Assembly (NCBI GenBank): GCA_913062955.1
Contig: CAJXZP010000005.1
Location: forward strand, 40,813 to 104,812
Source: an uncultured Flavobacteriales bacterium
GTDB taxonomy: Bacteria > Bacteroidota > Bacteroidia > Flavobacteriales_G > Salibacteraceae
DNA: 64,000 bases
Direction of reading: 5' to 3'
Every line of letters starts with the position of its first letter. The first letter of the stretch is position 1. This document shows, piece by piece, positions 56,615 to 64,000 of this stretch. Under the pieces are notes generated by a model. That model had not been told where the DNA came from and did no database searches. It saw only the letters and a list, made by a program, of their open reading frames with translations. A program made the translations under genes and the position numbers.

Positions 56615-56926
56615 TTAAAACGACCTAGACTGCGTTAAATCTTCCAATACCTCTAGTTCATATAAGGTTTCGATTTTCTCACAACTTTCTTTCATCAAGC
56701 GGCTACTCGAATTTGCCATTTCAGGTAAATGTCCTCCTGCATTTTCCCAAGTAGATTTATCCGGCCATTGGGCATAGGCTACATATTCATTTTTTGATTT
56801 CATATGTAACCTGGAGCCCAAACTTCCTTCATATTCATAAATCAATTGGGTTAGGCCTTTCCATCCTTTAATAAAATCTTTATTCCGGTTTTCCTTTACG
56901 GTAAAAGTGTAAATCACTGCAAACAT
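56615..56926 (-). CDS. ABM-domain (antibiotic biosynthesis monooxygenase-like) protein
   Basis: A 103-residue dimeric alpha/beta-barrel-type protein. It begins FAVIYTFTVKENRNKDF, has GSLGSRLHMKSKNEYVAYAQWPDKSTWEN in the middle, all typical of the ABM superfamily. Members range from quinone or haem-degrading enzymes to simple binding proteins, so activity cannot be assigned. The stop is 2 bases from the PorV/PorQ-like stop on the other strand. Confidence 0.75.
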   Translation of the reverse strand: MFAVIYTFTVKENRNKDFIKGWKGLTQLIYEYEGSLGSRLHMKSKNEYVAYAQWPDKSTWENAGGHLPEMANSSSRLMKESCEKIETLYELEVLEDLTQSRSF

Positions 56927-56988
56927 TCCATTGTATTTAGTAAGGAAAGATAAGGAACTAAAAATTCCCTAAAAGCAAACCGACCGAT

Positions 56989-56996
56989 TATCTTTG
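56989..56996 (+). promoter_or_regulatory. -7 box close to the lnt start
   Basis: TATCTTTG matches TAnnTTTG. It ends 6 bases before the first ATG (57003) and 12 or 18 bases before two more in-frame ATG codons (57009, 57015). Confidence 0.5.
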
Positions 56997-57002
56997 AACC
57001 CA

Positions 57003-58628
57003 ATGAATATGAAAATGAATATTTCTAAAAAAATTGGCCTTGCCCTAAGTTCTGGAATTTTACTATCTGCTGGATGGCCCTCCGTAGGATCGGCAACTCC
57101 CCTTCTCTTTTTTGCTTTAGTCCCACTTTTTCTACTTGAAAGAGCGGTAGCTATAGAAAAACTGGACGGAACAAAGACCCGATTGTTTCCCTATGTATTT
57201 CTAAGTTTATTGACTTTTAATATCATTTCTACTTGGTGGGTATGGAATGCTTCGCCCGAAGGGAGCATAGGAGCTTTTGTTTTGAATAGCTTGTTTTTAG
57301 CAATTGCTTTCCAATTGGCACATTATACTCGAATAAAACTAGGGAACTTTAGGGGTGATTTTGCCTTGATATTCTTTTGGATTGCTTGGGAGTATTTTCA
57401 TATGGACTGGGATCTTTCATGGACCTGGTTAACCCTAGGTAATGGATTAGCAAATACCCCATTCATAATTCAATGGTATGAATACACAGGTGTATTTGGC
57501 GGTTCCTTATGGATCCTGACCAGTAATTTATTTTTGGTTCAATGGCTAGAGAAATCGAAAGCATACCATTCCAAAATTTACCATATGCCGGGATTGATTT
57601 TTGGAATAAAATGGGCCTTACTCATTATTTTTCCGATCATGCTTTCCGCCATTATATGGATGAACTATGAAGAAAAAATAAATCCCGTTTCAGTGGTTTC
57701 GGTCCAACCCAATATTGATCCATACACGGAGAAATTTGGAAGTCTATCTTCCCCAGAGCAAGTAAAACGCATGTTTCATTTAGCGGAGAAAAAAACAACA
57801 TTCCATACCGAGTTTGTTATTTTTCCAGAAACAGCCATCCCAAATGGTTTTAATGAAGACCTTTTTGAAGAAACCGAGGAGTTTCAATACCTGTATTCGT
57901 TCTGTCAGAAATTTCCGAATACCCAAGTAATTATTGGGGCCAGCACTTTTTATGTTTTTGGACCCAACGAAACGATTTCAAGCACGGCTAGAACCGCTCC
58001 AAATGGTGTTATGTATGACGCATGTAATACCGCCATTTCGTTCACCAAAAATGAAGCCCCCTTATTTTATCATAAATCCAAACTAGTTCCTGGAGTGGAG
58101 AAAATTCCATTTCCACAATTACTTCGTCCTATTCAGGATCAAGTTTTTGATTTAGGAGGAACGGTAGGATCTCAAGGTACTCAGACAGAACGTACGGTTT
58201 ACACCTCTAAAAAAGGAACTAAAATAGCCCCAATTATTTGCTATGAATCGGTATATGGTGAGTATGTAGGTGAATTTGTAAATAATGGAGCCGAACTCAT
58301 TTTCATAATTACCAATGATGGTTGGTGGGGTGACACTCCAGGATACAAGCAACATGCCCTGTACGCTCAACTGCTAGCTATTGCACATAGACGAAGTATT
58401 GCTCGCTCGGCAAATACAGGTATTTCTTGTTTTATCAATCAAAGAGGCATTACCTCAGATGCAACAGGATGGTGGGTTCCAGATGTAATTTCGGCTTCTA
58501 TCAATGCCAATTCTGAACTTACCTTTTACACCAAGTATGGAGATATTTTGGGACGGGTTTCTTTAGCCTTTGGTATCCTACTTTTAATAATGGCTGTTTC
58601 CAGAGGTATAATTAACAAAAACAAATAA
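57003..58628 (+). CDS. lnt: Apolipoprotein N-acyltransferase
   Basis: A polytopic inner-membrane enzyme of about 541 residues that adds the third acyl chain to lipoproteins. The N-terminal half holds several helices; the C-terminal half is the carbon-nitrogen hydrolase domain with the triad Glu276 (FPETAIPN), Lys358 (YHKSKLVP) and Cys413 (ICYESVYG). A final helix closes it. Three in-frame ATG codons lie at the start; the frame is also open to a TTG inside the promoter box, which I reject. The stop overlaps the GSCFA start (TAATG). Many lipoproteins in this window would be its substrates. Confidence 0.95.
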   Translation: MNMKMNISKKIGLALSSGILLSAGWPSVGSATPLLFFALVPLFLLERAVAIEKLDGTKTRLFPYVFLSLLTFNIISTWWVWNASPEGSIGAFVLNSLFLAIAFQLAHYTRIKLGNFRGDFALIFFWIAWEYFHMDWDLSWTWLTLGNGLANTPFIIQWYEYTGVFGGSLWILTSNLFLVQWLEKSKAYHSKIYHMPGLIFGIKWALLIIFPIMLSAIIWMNYEEKINPVSVVSVQPNIDPYTEKFGSLSSPEQVKRMFHLAEKKTTFHTEFVIFPETAIPNGFNEDLFEETEEFQYLYSFCQKFPNTQVIIGASTFYVFGPNETISSTARTAPNGVMYDACNTAISFTKNEAPLFYHKSKLVPGVEKIPFPQLLRPIQDQVFDLGGTVGSQGTQTERTVYTSKKGTKIAPIICYESVYGEYVGEFVNNGAELIFIITNDGWWGDTPGYKQHALYAQLLAIAHRRSIARSANTGISCFINQRGITSDATGWWVPDVISASINANSELTFYTKYGDILGRVSLAFGILLLIMAVSRGIINKNK

Positions 58629-59605
58629 TGAAATTTAGAACGGAGATTATTCCAAATTCCCAAAACCAGGGTATTTCATACTCCGATCACACCATTTTTA
58701 TGGGTTCTTGTTTTTCGGAAAACATCCATAACAAAATGGAATCTGTCAAATTGAATGTTTCCGGAAACCCGTATGGAATTGTATATAATCCAATTTCTTT
58801 AGCGAGACAGTTAAAAGAAATCACCGAAATAAAAACGTATAGCCCAGACGATTTACAATTTAAAAACGAACGTTGGTTTAGCTACCAACACCATAGTGAT
58901 TATTCATATGCTGATCCACAAGAGTGTTGCAGTGCCATGAATACTTCTATTCAACAGGCATTCAAACAGTTTCAAATGGCTAGTCATTTATTTATTACCC
59001 TAGGAACCGCATGGGCCTACTCTATCAAAGAAACAGGTGAATGGGTCAGTAATTGCCATAAAGTACCCGCAAGAAACTTCGATAAAAGCATCCTAGAAGT
59101 TACGTCTATGGTAGATGCGCTTTCTAAGGCAATTAAAGCTATTCAAAAAATCAACCCTAGGATTCAAATTGTGTGTAGTGTATCCCCTGTCCGACATTTA
59201 AGTGATGGGGCCTTTGAGAATCAATTGAGTAAAGGTCGGCTGTTTGAAGTGATTCATCAATTAAGGAGCACAAATAACCACATTACTTACTTCAATGCCT
59301 ATGAACTTATCATGGATGACTTGCGAGATTACCGTTTTTTCGCAAACGATTTAGTACACCCTTCTATGCAAGCTATTTCGTATGTATGGGAAAAATTTGG
59401 CTCCGTATTTTTCTCTACCCAAACCCTAAAATCCATTCAAAAAGTGGAGAAACTCATCCAAGCTTCCAATCACCGGCCTTTCCATCCAAAATCGGAAGCC
59501 CATCAAAAATTTATTGAGAAGTCAATTTTAGAAATGGAGAAATTAGAGCGCGAATTGACCATTTCATTTCAAACCGAAAAAGAACGTATTGGCTTAAACG
59601 CTTAA
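58628..59605 (+). CDS. GSCFA-domain protein
   Basis: A 325-residue protein of the GSCFA family, probably an SGNH-hydrolase-like fold. The naming motif is visible as MGSCFSENI (residues about 24-32); FITLGTAWAY and SPVRHLSDG (about 176-184) and DLVHPS (about 235-240) fit the family blocks, the last being the Asp-x-x-His of the SGNH type. Substrate unknown. It overlaps lnt by one base and the convergent isomerase gene stops 1 base away. Confidence 0.86.
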   Translation: MKFRTEIIPNSQNQGISYSDHTIFMGSCFSENIHNKMESVKLNVSGNPYGIVYNPISLARQLKEITEIKTYSPDDLQFKNERWFSYQHHSDYSYADPQECCSAMNTSIQQAFKQFQMASHLFITLGTAWAYSIKETGEWVSNCHKVPARNFDKSILEVTSMVDALSKAIKAIQKINPRIQIVCSVSPVRHLSDGAFENQLSKGRLFEVIHQLRSTNNHITYFNAYELIMDDLRDYRFFANDLVHPSMQAISYVWEKFGSVFFSTQTLKSIQKVEKLIQASNHRPFHPKSEAHQKFIEKSILEMEKLERELTISFQTEKERIGLNA

Positions 59606-59606
59606 T

Positions 59607-60443
59607 TTACTTTTTCACTATTCTAACTTGCATCATCATATCTTGCATTGGGCGGTTATTCCTATCCGTTTGCACCAATGCTATAGAGTCTAGCACATCA
59701 AAGCCCTCAATCATTTCGCCAAATACGGTATATGCAAAGTCCAAATGGGGTGTGCCACCAAGGGTACCATATACGTGCATCTGTTCCCTCGTATATTTAT
59801 ACTTTTCCAAAATGGGAGTAATCAATACCTCAGCCGAATCTAGAATTAATTTACCCGCAGCTTCATCCCTAAATTTCATGGCTTCGTTATAAGCCGATAA
59901 CATCGCTTCGTTTTTAGGGTCATTTAAACATTTCTTAATTTCCAGTTGGCGGATACCATTTATTCTATTTTCCTGGATAGACATCACCTTAGCCGAATCA
60001 AATACTTGTCCTTGCACAATGTAAAACTGACTCCCTGAACTTTTTTTCAATGGGTTTTGACGATCTCCTTCACGCGCAGCTGCAAGCACTCCTTTTTTAT
60101 GAATCAAAGTAGGAATAAACTCCGCATCAATTTGATAACCGGGTCCACCATTACCCAATTGAGCGCCTTCTTTTGCCCCCTTTGAACTAGGATCTCCCCC
60201 TTGAATCATAAAGTTTTTTATGACTCTATGAAATAACAAGGAATCAAAAAACTTTTCATGGGTCAGCTTAATAAAATTCTCTTTATGTAAAGGCGTTTCA
60301 TTATAGAGTTTGAATTTCATATCTCCGTAAACCGTAGAAATTTCCACATAGGTGAACTTCTCTTTTTTCTTGACAAACGAATACAGACCAAACACCACAA
60401 AGCCTAACATAATTATGGCCAAAAACTTACTCCAAAACTTCAT
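59607..60443 (-). CDS. Cyclophilin-type peptidyl-prolyl isomerase with insert
   Basis: A 278-residue membrane-anchored protein: one N-terminal helix (about 5-24), then a cyclophilin domain with FDSLLFHRVIKNFMIQGGDP (about 68-87) and SSGSQFYIVQG (about 134-144). The domain is interrupted by about 70 mostly helical residues (about 145-220) before HLDFAYTVFGEMIEGFDVLDSI resumes the fold. The likely role is folding of exported proteins in the periplasm. The anchor and the insert set it apart from the E. coli type. Confidence 0.87.
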   Translation of the reverse strand: MKFWSKFLAIIMLGFVVFGLYSFVKKKEKFTYVEISTVYGDMKFKLYNETPLHKENFIKLTHEKFFDSLLFHRVIKNFMIQGGDPSSKGAKEGAQLGNGGPGYQIDAEFIPTLIHKKGVLAAAREGDRQNPLKKSSGSQFYIVQGQVFDSAKVMSIQENRINGIRQLEIKKCLNDPKNEAMLSAYNEAMKFRDEAAGKLILDSAEVLITPILEKYKYTREQMHVYGTLGGTPHLDFAYTVFGEMIEGFDVLDSIALVQTDRNNRPMQDMMMQVRIVKK

Positions 60444-60529
60444 ATTTCAAAATTGGATGTCAAAGTAAATCAAACTAAAATCAGCCACAAGTTTTCATCA
60501 CAATTCATTCAAAAAAACAATACGACAAC

Positions 60530-60537
60530 TATCTTTG
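60530..60537 (+). promoter_or_regulatory. -7 box of the tyrS promoter
   Basis: TATCTTTG matches TAnnTTTG, 22 bases before the tyrS ATG. TTC (one base off TTG) is at the -33 position. Confidence 0.5.
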
Positions 60538-60559
60538 TGAGCCATAAATCAAAGACAAC

Positions 60560-61825
60560 ATGGATTTAATAAAAGAACTTACTTGGCGTGGATTAATTCA
60601 CGACATTATGCCTGGAACCGAAGAATTATTAAACAAAGAAATGGTTTCGGGGTATGTAGGCTTTGACCCTACGGCCGATTCTTTACATATTGGAAACTTG
60701 GTTCCTATCATGTTATTGGTTCATTTGCAAAGAGCCGGACATCGTCCCTTAGCTTTAGTAGGTGGTGCCACGGGTATGATTGGCGATCCATCGGGTAAAA
60801 ATTCTGAACGGAACCTTTTGGATTTAGAGGTGATGAATCACAATTTAAATGCTCAAAAAAAGCAATTAGAAAAATTCCTAGATTTTGATTGTGGGGAGAA
60901 TTCCGCAGAAGTGGTTAATAATTACGATTGGTTTAAAGACATGAACTTCTTGGATTTTATTCGAGATACCGGAAAACATATCACGGTTAATTACATGATG
61001 AGTAAAGACTCTGTAAAAAACCGTTTGGCGGGGGAAGGAATGTCATTTACTGAATTTACATACCAATTAATTCAAGGCTACGATTTTTACCATTTATACA
61101 CCGAAAAGAATTGTAAAATTCAAATGGGTGGTTCCGATCAGTGGGGAAATATTGTGACGGGAACGGAATTGATCCGTAGAAAATCTCAAGGTTCTGGTTT
61201 TGCATTAACCGCTCCATTAGTAAAGAAAGCAGACGGCACCAAATTTGGAAAATCCGAAGGCGGAAACATCTGGTTAGATTCCAAAAGAACTTCTCCTTAT
61301 AAATTTTACCAATACTGGTTAAATGCGGGTGATGAAGATGCCGAGAATTTCATTAAAATTTTCACGCTATTGGATGAGCAAACCATTACAGAACTAATTG
61401 CGCAACATAAAGAAGCGCCACATATGCGTTTGCTTCAAAAACGACTAGGGCAAGAAATCACCCAAACCATTCATTCGGAAGAGGATTTAAATACAGCCAT
61501 AGAAGCATCTAATATTTTATTTGGAAAATCTACTTCCGACAGTTTAAAGAAACTAAACGAAGAGGACTTCTTAAGTATATTTGAAGGAGTACCTCAAGGA
61601 ACTATATCCGATTATAAGGGAATGGGAATTGTGGATGTTTTAGCTGAATCTGGCTTTTTAAAATCAAAAGGAGATGCCCGCAGATCGGTAAAGGAAAATG
61701 CGATATCGATCAACAAGGAAAAAGTAAACGAGGATTTCATTTTTGACGAAACTCATTTAATTAGCGATAAATACATTTTACTTCAAAGAGGAAAGAAAAA
61801 TTACTTTTTATTAATGGTGAAATAA
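60560..61825 (+). CDS. tyrS: Tyrosyl-tRNA synthetase
   Basis: A 421-residue class I synthetase. The HIGH motif appears as HIGN in SLHIGNLVP (about 43-46), KMSKS as KFGKS, and GSDQWGNI marks the tyrosine/tRNA region. The C-terminal part carries an S4-like RNA-binding domain ([13 protein letters not shown]). Length and domain order are those of bacterial TyrRS. An inverted repeat follows. Confidence 0.97.
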   Translation: MDLIKELTWRGLIHDIMPGTEELLNKEMVSGYVGFDPTADSLHIGNLVPIMLLVHLQRAGHRPLALVGGATGMIGDPSGKNSERNLLDLEVMNHNLNAQKKQLEKFLDFDCGENSAEVVNNYDWFKDMNFLDFIRDTGKHITVNYMMSKDSVKNRLAGEGMSFTEFTYQLIQGYDFYHLYTEKNCKIQMGGSDQWGNIVTGTELIRRKSQGSGFALTAPLVKKADGTKFGKSEGGNIWLDSKRTSPYKFYQYWLNAGDEDAENFIKIFTLLDEQTITELIAQHKEAPHMRLLQKRLGQEITQTIHSEEDLNTAIEASNILFGKSTSDSLKKLNEEDFLSIFEGVPQGTISDYKGMGIVDVLAESGFLKSKGDARRSVKENAISINKEKVNEDFIFDETHLISDKYILLQRGKKNYFLLMVK

Positions 61826-61841
61826 AATGCACGAATACAAC

Positions 61842-61872
61842 AGAATGGAGTTTAAATGATTAACTCCATTCT
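61842..61872 (+). terminator. Inverted repeat after tyrS, possible terminator
   Basis: AGAATGGAGTT and AACTCCATTCT pair perfectly over 11 bases with a 9-base gap. Only a short T-rich stretch follows, so termination would be weaker than elsewhere in this window. Confidence 0.55.
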
Positions 61873-61889
61873 TATTCCATCTTATTCCC

Positions 61890-61897
61890 TACATTTG
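61890..61897 (+). promoter_or_regulatory. -7 box upstream of the DUF2007-like gene
   Basis: TACATTTG matches TAnnTTTG, 58 bases before the ATG at 61956. No -33 TTG is seen. Confidence 0.4.
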
Positions 61898-61955
61898 TTC
61901 TACACAATTGCCACACTTTTCGTGTAATTTAAACCTAGTACCTAACATAACATGC

Positions 61956-62177
61956 ATGTCAAGCCTTATAAAAATACATACCGATACAGAAATCACCATT
62001 GCTAGAATGAAAGCAGAATTATACATCAATGGTATTTCATCCTTGGTAAAAAACGGGTTTCAAGCGGGAGTTTCCGCAGGCTTTGGAGGTGGCCCACCAG
62101 ATAGTCGTGAATTATATATTGATAGTGATGATATGGAAAAGGCGACCAAAATCATTCAACAAATAATTACAAAATAG
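61956..62177 (+). CDS. Small DUF2007-like protein (putative signal-transducing protein)
   Basis: A 73-residue cytoplasmic protein (MSSLIKIHTD start) with an alpha/beta ferredoxin-like pattern: beta strand KIHTDTEITIA, helix RMKAELYINGIS, a Gly-rich loop FGGGPPDSR, strand ELYIDSDD and helix MEKATKIIQQI. It fits the DUF2007 family, whose role is poorly known. I chose the ATG at 61956; the longer frame begins at a TTG in a region without coding signal. Confidence 0.75.
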   Translation: MSSLIKIHTDTEITIARMKAELYINGISSLVKNGFQAGVSAGFGGGPPDSRELYIDSDDMEKATKIIQQIITK

Positions 62178-62215
62178 CCCTTCTATTCCCAATTAGTTTG
62201 CTCCAATTCTTACCC

Positions 62216-62244
62216 TTGTTTATTGACCTTTAGTATTATCTTTG
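62216..62244 (+). promoter_or_regulatory. Promoter of the DUF5522-like gene and hutU
   Basis: TTG (62216-62218), an 18-base spacer and TATCTTTG (62237-62244). The ATG of the next gene is at 62251, only 6 bases after the box, so the transcript should begin at or next to the start codon. Confidence 0.72.
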
Positions 62245-62250
62245 GCCGCC

Positions 62251-62421
62251 ATGAAAGGCAGTTCATTGTTTAACAATTCCAATTTAGAACCAGAAGACTT
62301 TTATTACTCCGAAGAAGGGTATAAAGTTTTTACAGAAGCATACCACTTAAAACGTGGCAATTGCTGTAAAAATGGATGCAAGCACTGCCCTTATGGATTC
62401 AATAAAAAGAGAAAAAGCTAA
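62251..62421 (+). CDS. Small Cys-rich DUF5522-like protein
   Basis: A 56-residue cytoplasmic protein, not long enough for most gene finders. The core is GNCCKNGCKHCPYGF with cysteines at 38, 39, 43 and 46 and His45, a likely zinc or Fe-S site, followed by a basic end KKRKS. This matches the DUF5522 pattern. The ATG lies 6 bases after a good promoter, and its stop is 3 bases before hutU. It may be needed for, or expressed with, histidine use; that is inference from the neighbour. Confidence 0.75.
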   Translation: MKGSSLFNNSNLEPEDFYYSEEGYKVFTEAYHLKRGNCCKNGCKHCPYGFNKKRKS

Positions 62422-62424
62422 TAT

Positions 62425-64000
62425 ATGAGTAATTTCAAAGACCTCATCAAAGCAGGGATACCTGTTCCACTTCCCGCACTAAAACCTTTAGATCAAAGTG
62501 TGAGTCATGCGCCAAAACGAAAAGACATTTTGAGCAAGGCCGAAAAGGAACTAGCTGTCAGAAACGCCTTACGTTATTTCCCGGAAGAACAACATGGAGT
62601 TTTAGCCAAAGAATTTGCGAAAGAATTAAAAGATCACGGAAGAATCTATATGCACAGATTCCGCCCAGATTACGAGTTTTATGCCCGTCCCATTTCTGAA
62701 TATCCGGCTAAATGTGAACAAGCTGCAGCTATTATGTTGATGATCCAAAACAATTTGGATAATCGTATAGCACAACACCCACACGAACTAATTACCTATG
62801 GAGGTAATGGAGCCGTATTTCAAAACTGGGCACAATATTTACTTACGATGAAGTACTTGAGTGAAATGACCGATGAACAAACATTGGCTATTTACTCCGG
62901 GCATCCAATGGGTTTATATCCATCGCATAAAAATGCCCCTCGGGTAGTGGTGACCAATGGTATGGTCATTCCAAATTATTCGAAGCAAGACGATTGGGAA
63001 AAGTTTAACGCTTTAGGGGTTTCTCAATACGGTCAAATGACTGCGGGTTCATACATGTACATTGGCCCCCAAGGAATTGTACATGGAACCACCATTACTT
63101 TGCTTAATGGATGTCGAAAAATTGATACTTCGACATCGCTCAGCAACTCATCTAATGGAACCGCAGGTAAACTATTTGTGACATCTGGTTTAGGAGGAAT
63201 GAGTGGCGCACAACCTAAAGCAGGTAACATTGCAGGTTTAGTTTCAGTAACCGCTGAAGTAAATAAAGTAGCCACTTACAAACGTCACGAACAGGGATGG
63301 GTGGATGAAGTAATTTCCGACTTAGATCAGTTAGTTACTCGAGTCACCAAAGCAAAAGAAGCCAAAGAAACAGTATCTATTGCATACGATGGGAACATTG
63401 TTGACGTTTGGGAAAAATTTGATGCCGAAGGAGTTTATATTGATCTAGGATCGGATCAAACTTCCTTACACAATCCATGGGCTGGAGGTTATTATCCAGC
63501 GGGATTAACGGTGGAGACGTCCAACGAAATGATGGCTTCTAACCCTGATTTATTTAAAGAAAAAGTACACGAGTCCTTAAGACGACAAGTAACCGCCATT
63601 AATAAACACACCGCAAAAGGAACCTATTTCTTTGATTATGGAAATGCATTTTTATTGGAATCTTCTAGAGCTGGAGCCGATGTAATGGCTGAAGACGGAA
63701 TCCGTTTCAAATATTCTTCTTATGTGGAAGATATTATGGGGCCTATGTGTTTTGATTATGGATTTGGCCCATTTCGTTGGGTTTGCACCTCTGGGAAATC
63801 TGAAGATTTAGATGTCACTGATGATATTGATGGCAAATTATACTTTGTTGTGAAAAAAGTACGTGATGTCTCGGTATCAGTAAAATCAAGCTATGGGCCG
63901 CTTTATAGAATGCCACGAATTGGCGAAAATGGCAATGAAATAAGGGTCTTTAAATTTCGAACCATGCATCCTTATTCTGAACATTTACAAGATTATATCT
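62425..64000 (+). CDS. hutU: Urocanate hydratase, 5' part (cut by the window end)
   Basis: An uninterrupted frame of 525 codons runs from the ATG to the window end. HutU adds water to urocanate in histidine breakdown, using a tightly bound NAD. Family segments are visible: RIYMHRFRPDY, YGGNGAVFQNW (about 130-140), YSGHPMGLYPS (about 158-168), TAGSYMYIGPQGIVHGT and the NAD loop GLGGMSGAQPKAGN. The full protein is longer than what is shown. It follows the DUF5522-like gene by 3 bases and shares its promoter. Other hut genes, if present, lie beyond the window. Confidence 0.95.
   Translation, partial: MSNFKDLIKAGIPVPLPALKPLDQSVSHAPKRKDILSKAEKELAVRNALRYFPEEQHGVLAKEFAKELKDHGRIYMHRFRPDYEFYARPISEYPAKCEQAAAIMLMIQNNLDNRIAQHPHELITYGGNGAVFQNWAQYLLTMKYLSEMTDEQTLAIYSGHPMGLYPSHKNAPRVVVTNGMVIPNYSKQDDWEKFNALGVSQYGQMTAGSYMYIGPQGIVHGTTITLLNGCRKIDTSTSLSNSSNGTAGKLFVTSGLGGMSGAQPKAGNIAGLVSVTAEVNKVATYKRHEQGWVDEVISDLDQLVTRVTKAKEAKETVSIAYDGNIVDVWEKFDAEGVYIDLGSDQTSLHNPWAGGYYPAGLTVETSNEMMASNPDLFKEKVHESLRRQVTAINKHTAKGTYFFDYGNAFLLESSRAGADVMAEDGIRFKYSSYVEDIMGPMCFDYGFGPFRWVCTSGKSEDLDVTDDIDGKLYFVVKKVRDVSVSVKSSYGPLYRMPRIGENGNEIRVFKFRTMHPYSEHLQDYI

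Noticed and set aside
62419..62427. Possible fusion of the DUF5522-like protein to hutU
   Set aside because: A TAA stop ends the small protein, and the hutU ATG lies 3 bases later in a separate frame with its own conserved start.

Overview
This window is a piece of a Bacteroidota chromosome, most likely from the order Flavobacteriales. The evidence is a near-complete set of type IX secretion/gliding genes (gldJ, porU, porV, porP, gldK, gldL, gldM, gldN), many beta-barrel and lipoprotein genes typical of that phylum, AT-rich DNA, and promoters of the Bacteroidota type (-33 TTG, -7 TAnnTTTG). The genus cannot be fixed from the sequence alone. Gene density is high and no gene-free stretch exceeds about 230 bases. 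I see no insertion sequence, prophage, CRISPR array, rRNA gene or obvious pseudogene, so this looks like core chromosome rather than an accessory island.

Layout. 0-6 kb (minus strand): tRNA-Val, then exbB-exbD-tonB-folC in one tight unit, nhaD and anmK. 6-16.9 kb: an acyl-CoA dehydrogenase facing murF, then the first secretion cluster: gldJ and a PorP/SprF paralog (minus), divergent from porU-porV-cdd (plus). 17-25.7 kb: pdhA-pdhC, a secreted kelch protein with a type IX sorting tail, sppA, folK overlapping a deoxynucleoside kinase, and a large OmpA/TPR-type lipoprotein. 25.7-34.5 kb: two small lipoproteins, an rRNA/tRNA 2'-O-methyltransferase, mutS, a tRNA-Gly/tRNA-Leu pair, a beta-barrel gene coupled to the KDO transferase kdtA, and ugd-uxs (UDP-glucose to UDP-glucuronate to UDP-xylose).

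34.5-45 kb (minus): the second secretion cluster, porP-gldK-gldL-gldM-gldN plus a divergent second gldN paralog, preceded by topA and an arginase-fold protein that lacks half of the canonical metal ligands. 45-52 kb (plus): miaB, a receiver-less sigma-54 activator, lptE, a TPR protein, secG, groS-groL. 52-54.4 kb (minus): a four-gene set (c-type cytochrome lipoprotein, OB-fold protein, YceI-like protein, DUF5777-like barrel) of unknown role. 54.4-64 kb: a CDF metal transporter, a PorV/PorQ paralog, lnt, a GSCFA protein, a cyclophilin-type isomerase, tyrS, two small conserved proteins and the 5' part of hutU, which runs off the window end.

Together the genes build and energise the cell envelope: ExbBD-TonB and GldLM are proton-driven motors, LptE/KdtA/Lnt/SppA maintain the outer membrane, and PorU/PorV with the Gld/Por machinery export and anchor tailed proteins such as the kelch protein. 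The observations most worth following are the ligand-poor arginase-fold protein, the cytochrome/YceI/OB/DUF5777 operon, the extra PorP, PorV and GldN paralogs, and several promoters placed so close to start codons that the messages may be almost leaderless.
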